A program made the translations under genes and the position numbers. From Chryseolinea serpens (GTDB lineage Bacteria; Bacteroidota; Bacteroidia; Cytophagales; Cyclobacteriaceae), in NCBI RefSeq assembly GCF_900129725.1, contig NZ_FQWQ01000001.1, positions 1,302,001 to 1,366,000 on the forward strand: a stretch of DNA of 64,000 bases, in the 5' to 3' direction. Below are positions 35,032 through 43,223 of the stretch, piece after piece (position 1 is the first letter of the stretch; each line of letters begins with the position of its first letter). Under the pieces are notes generated by a model. It searched no databases. It saw only the letters and a program-made list of their open reading frames with translations, and had not been told where the DNA came from.

Positions 35032-36006
35032 ATGTCGAACTTCAAGTACCACTACAATCCGAAAACCTGCCAATACGAACGCGCCCGCTGGGATGTGAAG
35101 GAGATTTTGTGGTATGTCGCCGGATTGGTTACACTCGGGCTCCTGTTTTGCGGGGCCATGATCTTCGCCCACGACTCGTTCATCGAAACAGAGACTGAAA
35201 GAATACTCCGAGCGGAGAATCAGGTGCTTGAAAAACACAAACCCGTGCTCGAAGAACAACTGACCACCGTGGAAGCCACGCTGGTGAGCCTGAAAGAAGA
35301 CGATAAGGCGCTCTACACCAAGGTATTCAACAGCGACCTGCCCCAATCGGAAACCTCCGCCTCTACCCTCACCAAAGAAAAAATTCTCCTCGCCGACGCC
35401 GCTGGTTTCAAGGACATGATGGAAATCCTGAAGTCCAAGTCGGAAGCGCTGCAAAAAACCTCTGCTAAAAGCAATGCCTTTTTTGGCAACACCACCCACA
35501 TCACCAAAGACCAGTTCGACATCATGGGTTCCATACCCTCCACGCAACCCGTGGCAAACACACAATTGGATCTGTTGGTGTCGGGCTTTGGCGAACGCAT
35601 CAATCCTTTTCACAAAGGCAACTATAAACATCCCGGTGTTGACTTTGCAGCTGCGCGCGGCACGGAAGTGTCGGTCACCGCGAATGGCAAAGTGATCACG
35701 GTCAGCCGGACTACGCTGCAAGCGGGCTATGGCAACTACATTGACGTAGACCACGGCCACGGCTTCGTGACCCGTTATGCACACTTGGAAGAGATCAAGG
35801 TGCAGCGCGGACAAAACGTTTCGAAGGGCACCGTGATCGGCACCGTAGGCAGCAGCGGCGGTTCCACCGCGCCACACCTTCACTACGAAGTGATCCGTGA
35901 GGGCGAACCCGTTGACCCTGCACGTTACCTGATGGAAGGATTGTCGAGCGAGCAACACATGAAGTTGCTGAAACTAAGTTCCAAACAAAACCAGTCACTG
36001 GACTAA
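35032..36006 (+). CDS. M23 (LytM) peptidase, first of a pair
   Basis: 324 aa. Short cytoplasmic N-terminus FKYHYNPKTCQYERARW, membrane helix at about 26-47, coiled coil at about 55-85, then an M23 metallopeptidase domain with zinc ligands His200 and Asp204 (HPGVD) and His282-x-His284 (HLHYE). All four residues of active LytM enzymes are present, so it should cut peptidoglycan cross-bridges in the periplasm or act as an amidase activator. The C-terminus has a short hydrophilic tail. It overlaps its paralogue by one base (TAATG). Confidence 0.93.
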   Translation: MSNFKYHYNPKTCQYERARWDVKEILWYVAGLVTLGLLFCGAMIFAHDSFIETETERILRAENQVLEKHKPVLEEQLTTVEATLVSLKEDDKALYTKVFNSDLPQSETSASTLTKEKILLADAAGFKDMMEILKSKSEALQKTSAKSNAFFGNTTHITKDQFDIMGSIPSTQPVANTQLDLLVSGFGERINPFHKGNYKHPGVDFAAARGTEVSVTANGKVITVSRTTLQAGYGNYIDVDHGHGFVTRYAHLEEIKVQRGQNVSKGTVIGTVGSSGGSTAPHLHYEVIREGEPVDPARYLMEGLSSEQHMKLLKLSSKQNQSLD

Positions 36007-36971
36007 TGGGAAAAGTTAAATACCGATACAATCCGAAGACCTGTAAATACGAGCCCTGGTATCTGAGAGGAAAAGCGCTGCAAGATCAAGCCGCTATCTT
36101 CATCGGATTGTCGTTCCTCCTGGGTGGACTCTTTTATTTTGGCTACACGCGCAACTTCGATTCACTGGAAGAACAGTTGCTGAAAAAGAAGAACATCACT
36201 TTAAAAGTAGAGTGGCAAATCCTGGAAGACCGCATTCAGGCGGCCACCGCCGACTTGAATACGCTGGTAGAACGCGACGACAAGAACTATCGCGTCATCC
36301 TCGACTCCAGCCCGCTGGCACCCGAGATCCGCGAAGGCGGTGTAGGGGGTAGTGAAAAATTCAGCACCGAAGGATTGAAGGATTATCCCACGGTGATCTC
36401 CGACTACGCCATCCTGGAAAAACTGAGAAGTAAAGTCGACGTGGAGGTGCAATCCTATAAAGAACTCAACTCCATTCTCACCGAACGCATAGAAATGTGG
36501 GCATCGCGCCCTGCCATCCAGCCGATCAACAACAAACAACTGGAACGGCTACACATGAGTTATGGGGCGCGTTTTCACCCCATCTACCATCGCTACATGG
36601 AACACAAGGGGCTTGACTTTTCGGCTGCCAACGGCACGCCTGTATACGCCACGGGCGATGGAAAAGTGATCATGGCCCACTACTCCAGTTCCTATGGCAA
36701 TGTGATCTACCTCAACCACGAGCACGACTATGAAACCCGCTATGCCCATCTCTCCCGCTTCGCTGTGAAGGAGGGCGACGTGGTGAAGCGCGGCCATGTG
36801 ATCGGCTATGTGGGCAACACCGGAACGTCGGTTTCGGATCATTTGCATTATGAAGTGCTGTTCAAAGGCCAGCACGTGAATCCCATCAATTTCTTCCAGC
36901 GCGATCTGAACAACAAAGAGTACGAACGCCTCATTGAAGCCGGCAGCACCGACGCCAAAGTGCTGGATTGA
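36006..36971 (+). CDS. M23 (LytM) peptidase, second of a pair
   Basis: 321 aa, paralogue of the preceding gene with the same order: YRYNPKTCKYEPWYLRG at the N-terminus, one membrane helix (IFIGLSFLLGGLFYFGY), a coiled coil, and an M23 domain with HKGLDFSAANGTPVYA and DHLHYEVLFKG. The zinc-binding residues are complete. The start ATG uses the last base of the upstream stop, so both are made together and may act as one complex in cell-wall remodelling or division. A terminator follows. Confidence 0.93.
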   Translation: MGKVKYRYNPKTCKYEPWYLRGKALQDQAAIFIGLSFLLGGLFYFGYTRNFDSLEEQLLKKKNITLKVEWQILEDRIQAATADLNTLVERDDKNYRVILDSSPLAPEIREGGVGGSEKFSTEGLKDYPTVISDYAILEKLRSKVDVEVQSYKELNSILTERIEMWASRPAIQPINNKQLERLHMSYGARFHPIYHRYMEHKGLDFSAANGTPVYATGDGKVIMAHYSSSYGNVIYLNHEHDYETRYAHLSRFAVKEGDVVKRGHVIGYVGNTGTSVSDHLHYEVLFKGQHVNPINFFQRDLNNKEYERLIEAGSTDAKVLD

Positions 36972-37000
36972 TTTCCGAATAAAATAATGCACAGTCCATG

Positions 37001-37040
37001 AGCCTCTTGAACGAACCAGGAGGCTTCCTTTCGTTTTTTG
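37001..37040 (+). terminator. Rho-independent terminator after the M23 pair
   Basis: AGCCTCTTG pairs with CAGGAGGCT (9 bp including one G-T), 7-base loop, followed by a pyrimidine tail ending CGTTTTTT. It is 30 bases past the second M23 stop. Confidence 0.75.
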
Positions 37041-37097
37041 CTTGTAGCTTTATGAAATCTCCGTTTCTTTGTATTCCGTTCTACAAATCCCTTTCGC

Positions 37098-38192
37098 ATG
37101 CGCCCCTTATTCCTGTTCATTTTCATTTCGATCTCCACTGCACTAACCGCCCAGGTGGTTGACAGCACGGTGGTGGATAGCACTGCGGCCAAACCACCCG
37201 CACCCCGTGTGGTGAAAGACACCGTGACGCTGGTCGGCGTGGGCGACATCATGATGGGCACAAACTACCCGGAAAGCATGCTTCCGCCAGATGACGGTGC
37301 GTTCCTCATGAAAGACGTGGAGCCATACCTGAACGATGCCGATGTCACCTTCGGCAACCTGGAAGGCACGCTGCTCGACACCGGCGGAACCCCAAAAACC
37401 TGTCGCGATCCCAAAGTGTGTTATGTCTTCCGGACGCCCGTCCGGTTTGTAAAGAATTTGAAGAGCGCCGGGTTCGATATGATGAGCCTGGCCAACAACC
37501 ACGCCGGTGATTTTGGCGAAACAGGCCGTCAAAGCACCATGAAAACCCTGAACGCAGAAGACATCAAACATGCCGGGCAAGTGGTTCAGAAATACGTGTT
37601 GCTCACCAAAGACAGCCTCACCTACGGCCTCGTGGCTTTCGCTCCCAACAGCGGCTGTGTGAACCTGAACGACCTGGAAGGCGCCAAACAATTGGTGGCC
37701 CACCTGGATTCGATCTGCGACATCGTGATTGTATCATTTCACGGGGGCGCTGAGGGTGCGCAATATCAAAATGTGCCCCGTACCCACGAGCTCTTCCACG
37801 GCGAGGACCGCGGCGACGTCTATAAGTTCTCGCATATCCTGATCGACGCTGGCGCCGATGTGGTGTTTGGACACGGACCGCATGTTACGCGTGCCGTTGA
37901 GGTGTATAATGAGCGGTTCATTGCCTATAGCATGGGTAACTTTTGTACCTACCGGGGCATTAGCGTATCGGGGGTGAATGGCCTCGCCCCCATTATCAAG
38001 CTTTATACCGATGCACATGGCAAGTTTTACAAGGGTAAAATCACACCCACCTATCAAACTTATGGCGGCGGCGTGAAAGTTGATCCTCAAAATCAGGTAA
38101 TTAAGAGGATACAGGAGCTTACAAAAAAAGATTTCCCGGAATCAAAAATTCAGATTGCCGAGAATGGTTTAATTACTTACCTTGCTCAATAA
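37098..38192 (+). CDS. CapA/PgsA-type poly-glutamate synthesis-like protein
   Basis: 364 aa with a signal peptide (LFLFIFISISTALTAQ). The body is a calcineurin-like CapA domain: VGDIMMGTNYPE, FGNLEGTLLD, SLANNHAGDFGETG, FHGGAEG and FGHGPHV with conserved Asp, Asn and His residues. CapA proteins serve poly-gamma-glutamate capsule production in Bacillus, but many homologues have no polyglutamate genes and neither does this neighbourhood. Its stop is one base upstream of the MerR gene start, so they may share a transcript. Confidence 0.88.
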   Translation: MRPLFLFIFISISTALTAQVVDSTVVDSTAAKPPAPRVVKDTVTLVGVGDIMMGTNYPESMLPPDDGAFLMKDVEPYLNDADVTFGNLEGTLLDTGGTPKTCRDPKVCYVFRTPVRFVKNLKSAGFDMMSLANNHAGDFGETGRQSTMKTLNAEDIKHAGQVVQKYVLLTKDSLTYGLVAFAPNSGCVNLNDLEGAKQLVAHLDSICDIVIVSFHGGAEGAQYQNVPRTHELFHGEDRGDVYKFSHILIDAGADVVFGHGPHVTRAVEVYNERFIAYSMGNFCTYRGISVSGVNGLAPIIKLYTDAHGKFYKGKITPTYQTYGGGVKVDPQNQVIKRIQELTKKDFPESKIQIAENGLITYLAQ

Positions 38193-38193
38193 C

Positions 38194-38532
38194 ATGGCGT
38201 ATAAGGAAAAGGAAATCGAGAAACTTTACTACTCCATTGGAGAAGTTGCAGAAATGTTTAGCGTGGCTCCCTCACTCATTCGTTTTTGGGAATCGGAGTT
38301 TGACCTCATTAAGCCGAAGAAGAACCGCAAAGGAAATCGTCAGTTCACCAAGGAGGACATTGATCATGTCCGGACGATCTACCACCTCGTAAAAGAAAAA
38401 GGCTTTACCCTGCAAGGTGCCAAAGAGATGCTGCGCAACGACACCCAGGCCGTGCGCGACAAAATGGAGTTTATGGACTCACTGAAAAAAGTTCGCAGCT
38501 TCCTGGTGGAGCTCCGCGAGAAATTGCATTGA
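38194..38532 (+). CDS. MerR-family transcriptional regulator
   Basis: 112 aa from the ATG at 38194; the longer TTG form would overlap capA. N-terminal helix-turn-helix with wing: YSIGEVAEMFSVAPSLIRFW, then NRKGNRQFTKEDIDHVRTIY, followed by a short dimerisation helix. There is no effector-binding C-terminal domain and no cysteine, so metal sensing as in MerR itself is unlikely. Bacteroidota genomes carry several of these short forms. The start follows the capA stop by one base. Confidence 0.88.
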   Translation: MAYKEKEIEKLYYSIGEVAEMFSVAPSLIRFWESEFDLIKPKKNRKGNRQFTKEDIDHVRTIYHLVKEKGFTLQGAKEMLRNDTQAVRDKMEFMDSLKKVRSFLVELREKLH

Positions 38533-38627
38533 TCGTTTCCTTTCATTCTTTCATCACGATGTCGTAAACAAGCGAAGAAAACCCTTCGCCCGTCTTTTGT
38601 TCGATCCTCCCTTATTTTTTTACCCGC

Positions 38628-39737
38628 ATGGATCAGAACAGGCTGTCATTGCTCGCCCTTCACTTTATTCCCGGCATCGGAAATCACCTGGTCCGCCAGT
38701 TGATCAGCTATTGTGGCTCCGCTGAAAAAGTGTTCCGCACACCCCGTGGTAAACTCTTGAAAATCCCCGGCGTGGGCATGGTCACGGCCGAGAGCATCCT
38801 CTATGGTCATCCCTTCAAGCTCGCGGAAGCCGAGATGGTTCGCGCTGAAAAAGAAAACGTGCAACTCATTTTTTTCACCGACAAAAATTATCCATCAAGG
38901 CTAAAGCAGATCAACGATGCACCCTCGTTGCTCTATGCCCGTGGCAACATCGATTTTGAGATCCCCAAAACGGTGGGCATCATCGGCACCCGAAGGGCCA
39001 CACCCTATGGCAAACAATGCGTGGATGACCTGGTGACAGCCCTGGTGCCTCACACACCCCTCATCGTGAGCGGGCTGGCCTATGGCATCGACATTCACGC
39101 ACACCGGCAGGCGTTGAAAAACAATCTACCCACCGTGGGGGTCATGGGCAGTGGCATTGATGTGATCTACCCTTCGCTTCATATTGAAACGGCCCGGCGC
39201 ATGGAAGTCAAGGGCGGTCTCATCACCGAAAATCCTTTTGGCACCCGGCCCGACGCGCATAATTTTCCTGCCCGCAACCGCATCATCGCCGGACTTTCAG
39301 ACGCGCTCATTGTCGTGGAAGCGGCCGAAAAAGGCGGGGCGCTCATCACGGCCGAAATCGCTAATAGTTATAACAAAGATGTATTTGCTTTTCCGGGGAA
39401 TGTGGGCCAAAGTTTTTCGGAGGGATGCAACGTCCTGATCAAATCCAACAAGGCAAACCTGATCACCCACGTGAAAGACCTGGAGTATCATATGAACTGG
39501 AGCGCCGGTGTGAAGCCCCTGAAAAAGAGAATACAATTCGACCTCGGGGACTATGACGCCGACGAGCAGGAAGTATTGAAGCGGCTCCTGGAAAACAACC
39601 ACCAACTCACCATCGACGAGATCAGTTGGCGGACAGCCTTGCCAATCGGCAAACTGGCGTCTATTTTATTGGGGTTGGAATTGAAGAACATTGTAGCGGC
39701 CCTTCCCGGGAAAGTCTACAAGTTGTTGGTGGGATAG
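38628..39737 (+). CDS. dprA: DNA-processing protein DprA
   Basis: 369 aa. DprA loads RecA on incoming single-stranded DNA during natural transformation. An N-terminal helix-hairpin-helix-like domain (LRFIPGIGNHLVRQL-type start and KIPGVGMVTAE) precedes the Rossmann-like core: VGIIGTRRATPYGKQ, VSGLAYGIDIHAH, GSGIDVIYPS and PARNRIIAGLSDALIVVEA with EKGGALITAE. The last 60 residues form a winged helix. It ends one base before the stop of the convergent TPR gene. Presence does not prove competence. Confidence 0.95.
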   Translation: MDQNRLSLLALHFIPGIGNHLVRQLISYCGSAEKVFRTPRGKLLKIPGVGMVTAESILYGHPFKLAEAEMVRAEKENVQLIFFTDKNYPSRLKQINDAPSLLYARGNIDFEIPKTVGIIGTRRATPYGKQCVDDLVTALVPHTPLIVSGLAYGIDIHAHRQALKNNLPTVGVMGSGIDVIYPSLHIETARRMEVKGGLITENPFGTRPDAHNFPARNRIIAGLSDALIVVEAAEKGGALITAEIANSYNKDVFAFPGNVGQSFSEGCNVLIKSNKANLITHVKDLEYHMNWSAGVKPLKKRIQFDLGDYDADEQEVLKRLLENNHQLTIDEISWRTALPIGKLASILLGLELKNIVAALPGKVYKLLVG

Positions 39738-39738
39738 C

Positions 39739-40365
39739 TTATTGTCCCTGGTCCTTCTGGTTGCATTTTTCTTTGATCACCTCGTAGGCTTTCAAATCGC
39801 CCAGTTCGCCGGCTTTGCTCAGGTCGAGACAGCCGTTTTTCATGTCGCCGAACTCGATGCGCAGGATACCCCGCATATAGTAAGCATCCACGTTCTTGGG
39901 ATTGATCTGGATGATCTTGGAACAGTCGTTGATCGCATCTTCATAGGCTTGCAAAAACTGTTTGGCTTTGCCGCGGTTGAAGTAGGCCTCGATGTAGTTT
40001 TCGTTGATGGTGATGGCCGATGTGAAATCGGCAATGGCGCCGTAGTAATCCTGGAGCTTCATCTTCACATTGCCACGGGCAAAGAAAGCGTCGGCAAATT
40101 TCGGATTCTTTTCGATGGCGGTGTTGTAGTCCTTCATGGCACCGTGGCGATCATCGAAGTTGTCTTTGATATTGCCGCGGATGAAGTATGCCGGTGCATA
40201 GTTGGGGTCGATATCGAGGGCCTTGTTCAGGTTCAGCAGCGATTCCATGAACTCGTGTTTTTCATAAAGTTCACGGCCTCTTTGGGTGAGGTCCTTGGCA
40301 TTTTGTGCATGGGACAAGATCGAAAAAAGCAACAAGCCAAAAAGAATAAAACCGGGACGCTTCAT
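39739..40365 (-). CDS. Secreted TPR-repeat protein
   Basis: 208 aa. Start ATG at 40365 begins a signal peptide (PGFILFGLLLFSILSHAQ); the frame continues open upstream but only through the antisense of HMG-CoA lyase. About five tetratricopeptide repeats fill the rest, with repeated APAYFIRGN, ADAFFARGN, IEAYFNRGK and VDAYYMRGI motifs. Such proteins mediate protein-protein contacts in the periplasm. The C-terminus ends LKAYEVIKEKCNQKDQGQ. The two flanking genes give no clear functional hint. Confidence 0.9.
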   Translation of the reverse strand: MKRPGFILFGLLLFSILSHAQNAKDLTQRGRELYEKHEFMESLLNLNKALDIDPNYAPAYFIRGNIKDNFDDRHGAMKDYNTAIEKNPKFADAFFARGNVKMKLQDYYGAIADFTSAITINENYIEAYFNRGKAKQFLQAYEDAINDCSKIIQINPKNVDAYYMRGILRIEFGDMKNGCLDLSKAGELGDLKAYEVIKEKCNQKDQGQ

Positions 40366-40426
40366 AATATCGAATTTAAACAAAGTTAACAGATAAAGGT
40401 CAGGCCTCCGGCGAGAAGTAATATTT

Positions 40427-41278
40427 TCAATGCTTTGGGAATATTTCGTCCGCCATTTTCCATGCGGCGTTGAATTGGGTTGGATCAATGCCGGTGGCCA
40501 CGCCCTTTTCTTCCAAAAAGGCCAGGATGGTTTCGGTGGCCAGGTTGCCCACCAGGTCGTCGTTGGCCATGGGGCATCCGCCAAAGCCTTTGATGGCGCC
40601 ATCGAAACGGCGGCAACCCGCCTCATAGGCGGCTGCGATCTTTTCGCGGGCCGCTTGCGGCGTGGAGTGAAGATGAACACCGATTTCGGCTTGCGGATGG
40701 CGCGCCGATAGCGTGGTGAACAAGGACCGGATCGCGGCCGGCGTAGACACGCCAATCGTATCGGCCAGGGACGTGACATCGGAGCCGAGGACCATCAACC
40801 GGTCCACAAATTGCGCGACGCCGTCGGCGTCATACGGATCGCCATAAGGATTTCCAAAACCCATGCTGATGTAGGTCACCAATTTTTTCCCCGACCGCAG
40901 GCATATGTTCTTGATCGCCTCCAAAGTTTGTAAGGCTTCGGCAATGGACTTGTTAGTGTTGCGTTGCTGAAACGTTTCGGACATAGACAACGGGAAGCCC
41001 AGGTAAGTAATGCGTTCAAAGGTTGCCGCGTCTTCCGCTCCCCGGGTATTGGCGACGATGACCAACAGTTTGGAGGCCCCTCCATCCCAATCCAGCCGGT
41101 TCAATACGTCGGCCGTATCGTGCAGTTGAGGGATCGCTTTTGGCGATACAAAGCTTCCCGCATCGATTGTGTCGAAGCCTACTTTCAGCAACTGGTTAAT
41201 ATAATTAACTTTCAACATTGTGGGTATGAATGTGGACAGGCCTTGCATGGCATCGCGCGGACATTCGATCAGTTTCAT
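40427..41278 (-). CDS. Hydroxymethylglutaryl-CoA lyase
   Basis: 283 aa, TIM-barrel HMGL-like family. Cleaves HMG-CoA to acetoacetate and acetyl-CoA, the last step of leucine breakdown. Motifs: LIECPRDAMQGL at the N-terminus (usually PRDG[LF]Q), DAGSFVSPKAIPQL, the signature IKGFGGCPMANDDLVGN with the mobile-loop cysteine, and metal-ligand HLHS. The signature favours HMG-CoA lyase over isopropylmalate synthase. No other leucine-degradation gene is adjacent. 61 bases separate it from the TPR gene downstream. Confidence 0.9.
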   Translation of the reverse strand: MKLIECPRDAMQGLSTFIPTMLKVNYINQLLKVGFDTIDAGSFVSPKAIPQLHDTADVLNRLDWDGGASKLLVIVANTRGAEDAATFERITYLGFPLSMSETFQQRNTNKSIAEALQTLEAIKNICLRSGKKLVTYISMGFGNPYGDPYDADGVAQFVDRLMVLGSDVTSLADTIGVSTPAAIRSLFTTLSARHPQAEIGVHLHSTPQAAREKIAAAYEAGCRRFDGAIKGFGGCPMANDDLVGNLATETILAFLEEKGVATGIDPTQFNAAWKMADEIFPKH

Positions 41279-41472
41279 AGGCGATTATGATTTTTTTAGG
41301 GAAGCGGGGAAGGAAAAAAGCCGGATTAAACATACAACCGAAAGCCGGTAACTCGCAATGAAAGGCGAATATTTACAACCAACGGAGGCTAATGCGCTTC
41401 GTCCCCGATTTTTATAGTTTTACAAGAAAAGAAAGATTAACCGTCTATTGAAACCACTCTACCACTAACACT

Positions 41473-43212
41473 ATGCCTCTACCGGAATTTAGCGGCGCCC
41501 TGGGTATTAAACGAGCCGCCCATCTGTTACGACGGGCAACGTTCGGGGCGACCAAACAGCAGATCGATGTCTTTGCCGCATTGACCCCTGCACAAGCCAT
41601 CACTTCCCTCTTCCGGCAATCACTACCCGACCCTGCCCTACCCATCGACCCCAAAACGGGTCAGGTATGGGTGCTGACGCCGGTGACCGATGCCAACAGC
41701 ATGGACCTCGACAGTTTCCTCCGGAAATGGATCATCGGCCAGATGATCAGTGCCGGCGTGCCCTCGGGGATCTCACTCGCCTATAGCGCCCGTGAAAAGA
41801 TGGTGCACTTTCTGCACACGCATTTCACCACCATCATGTCGAAGGTGAGCAACAGCCGTTCGATCTATTACCAGAACCAGTTGTTCCGAACGTTTGCCCT
41901 GGACGCCTTGAATAGTAACCCCGCTATCAATTTCAAAAACCTTACCGTGAAGATCAGCGTCGACAACGCCATGTTGCGCGTGTTGGACGGCAACCTGAAC
42001 GTGAAGGGAAGCGAAAACGAAAACTACGCCCGCGAATTGCTGGAGCTTTACTCCATCGGCCGCGGTCTCGAAGGCACCCTGCCGCCAACGACCGAGCAAG
42101 GCGACTACGGTGTTTATAAGGAAGACGATGTGAAGGCCGCAGCCAGAGTGTTGTCAGGCTGGGATGTGGACGAAGACTTTGCCAACCTCGATCCGGACAC
42201 CAACCTGCCCCGGGGCAAAGTGAAAGGCTCGCCCACCAATGCCTCGTCGCACGACAACACCACAAAACAATTCAGCGTGCATTTTGGAAATGCCACCGTC
42301 CAACCCAACCCTGCGTTGCTGAACGGCGGCAATCCCACGGAAGCAAGCGCCCTGGACGAAATCAGTCAGTGGATCGATCTGATCTATTCCAGCCCCCAAA
42401 CGGCGAAGAACATTTGCTGGAAGATCTACCGCTTCTTTGTGTATGCACCGCATACGCCCGAAGAAAGCATCGTCATCGACGGCGCGATCATTGCCGAAAT
42501 GGCCAATACGTTTGCCGCCGGCGGCTTTAAACTGCAACCCGTCATCGAGAACTTGTTGCGCAGCCAACACTTTTATGAAGCCACGGCAGGCACGGTAACC
42601 GACGACAACTTCGGAGGCATCATCAAGTCGCCCATCGACCTGATCATCCCTACCTTGCGTTTCTTCGACATTACCGTACCCGGCATCACCGTTTCCACGA
42701 CTGACTTTTATGCGGCCACCGGCGAGATCGAAACGCAGGTGACGACGCAGGCCATGAAATTCTATGAGCCTTCGGATATTGCCGGATACGAATCCTATTT
42801 CCAATTTCCCATCTATCACCGCTGGTGGATCACGCCGAACACGTTGGCCAACCGTTACAACTTCATCCGCACGCTGATCACCACCATGGAACAAGGCATG
42901 TTCAAGGTGAACGTCTATGATTTTGTAAAGAACAACATCCCGGACGCCATCGCCGCCGATGCACGACTGCTCACCATGGAACTGGCCAAGTACCTGCTCC
43001 CGGTGACAGACAATTTAACTTTCGACGATGCAGCCGATGATACTTCCGGCCTGACCGCCAAGCGTCTCAACTATTTCAAGGAACGCTTCCTGCAAACTTT
43101 TGACGAAGCCTATTGGACCACACGCTGGAACGCCAACGAGCCCGATTTGCGCGACCAGTTGGAATACCTGTTCAACAGCATGCTGCAGTCGCCCGAATAT
43201 CAACTTGCCTAA
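41473..43212 (+). CDS. DUF1800 family protein
   Basis: 579 aa. Recognised from AAHLLRRATFGATKQQID near the N-terminus, a long helical body with MVHFLHTHFTTIMSKV and ENYARELLELYSIG, and the C-terminal YLFNSMLQSPEYQLA. DUF1800 genes are almost always followed by a DUF1501 gene, as here after 11 bases; the pair is widespread in Bacteroidota and Planctomycetes with no settled role. No signal peptide is obvious. It opens a four-gene run with a barrel protein and a lipoprotein. Confidence 0.92.
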   Translation: MPLPEFSGALGIKRAAHLLRRATFGATKQQIDVFAALTPAQAITSLFRQSLPDPALPIDPKTGQVWVLTPVTDANSMDLDSFLRKWIIGQMISAGVPSGISLAYSAREKMVHFLHTHFTTIMSKVSNSRSIYYQNQLFRTFALDALNSNPAINFKNLTVKISVDNAMLRVLDGNLNVKGSENENYARELLELYSIGRGLEGTLPPTTEQGDYGVYKEDDVKAAARVLSGWDVDEDFANLDPDTNLPRGKVKGSPTNASSHDNTTKQFSVHFGNATVQPNPALLNGGNPTEASALDEISQWIDLIYSSPQTAKNICWKIYRFFVYAPHTPEESIVIDGAIIAEMANTFAAGGFKLQPVIENLLRSQHFYEATAGTVTDDNFGGIIKSPIDLIIPTLRFFDITVPGITVSTTDFYAATGEIETQVTTQAMKFYEPSDIAGYESYFQFPIYHRWWITPNTLANRYNFIRTLITTMEQGMFKVNVYDFVKNNIPDAIAADARLLTMELAKYLLPVTDNLTFDDAADDTSGLTAKRLNYFKERFLQTFDEAYWTTRWNANEPDLRDQLEYLFNSMLQSPEYQLA

Positions 43213-43223
43213 AGACAAAAGAC

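Noticed and set aside
40366-40779. N-terminal extension of the TPR gene
   Set aside because: The open frame is the shadow of the HMG-CoA lyase gene; the ATG at 40365 starts a good signal peptide.
43113-43223. Upstream extension of the DUF1501 frame
   Set aside because: It overlaps the end of DUF1800 in another frame; the Tat motif directly after ATG 43224 fixes the start.
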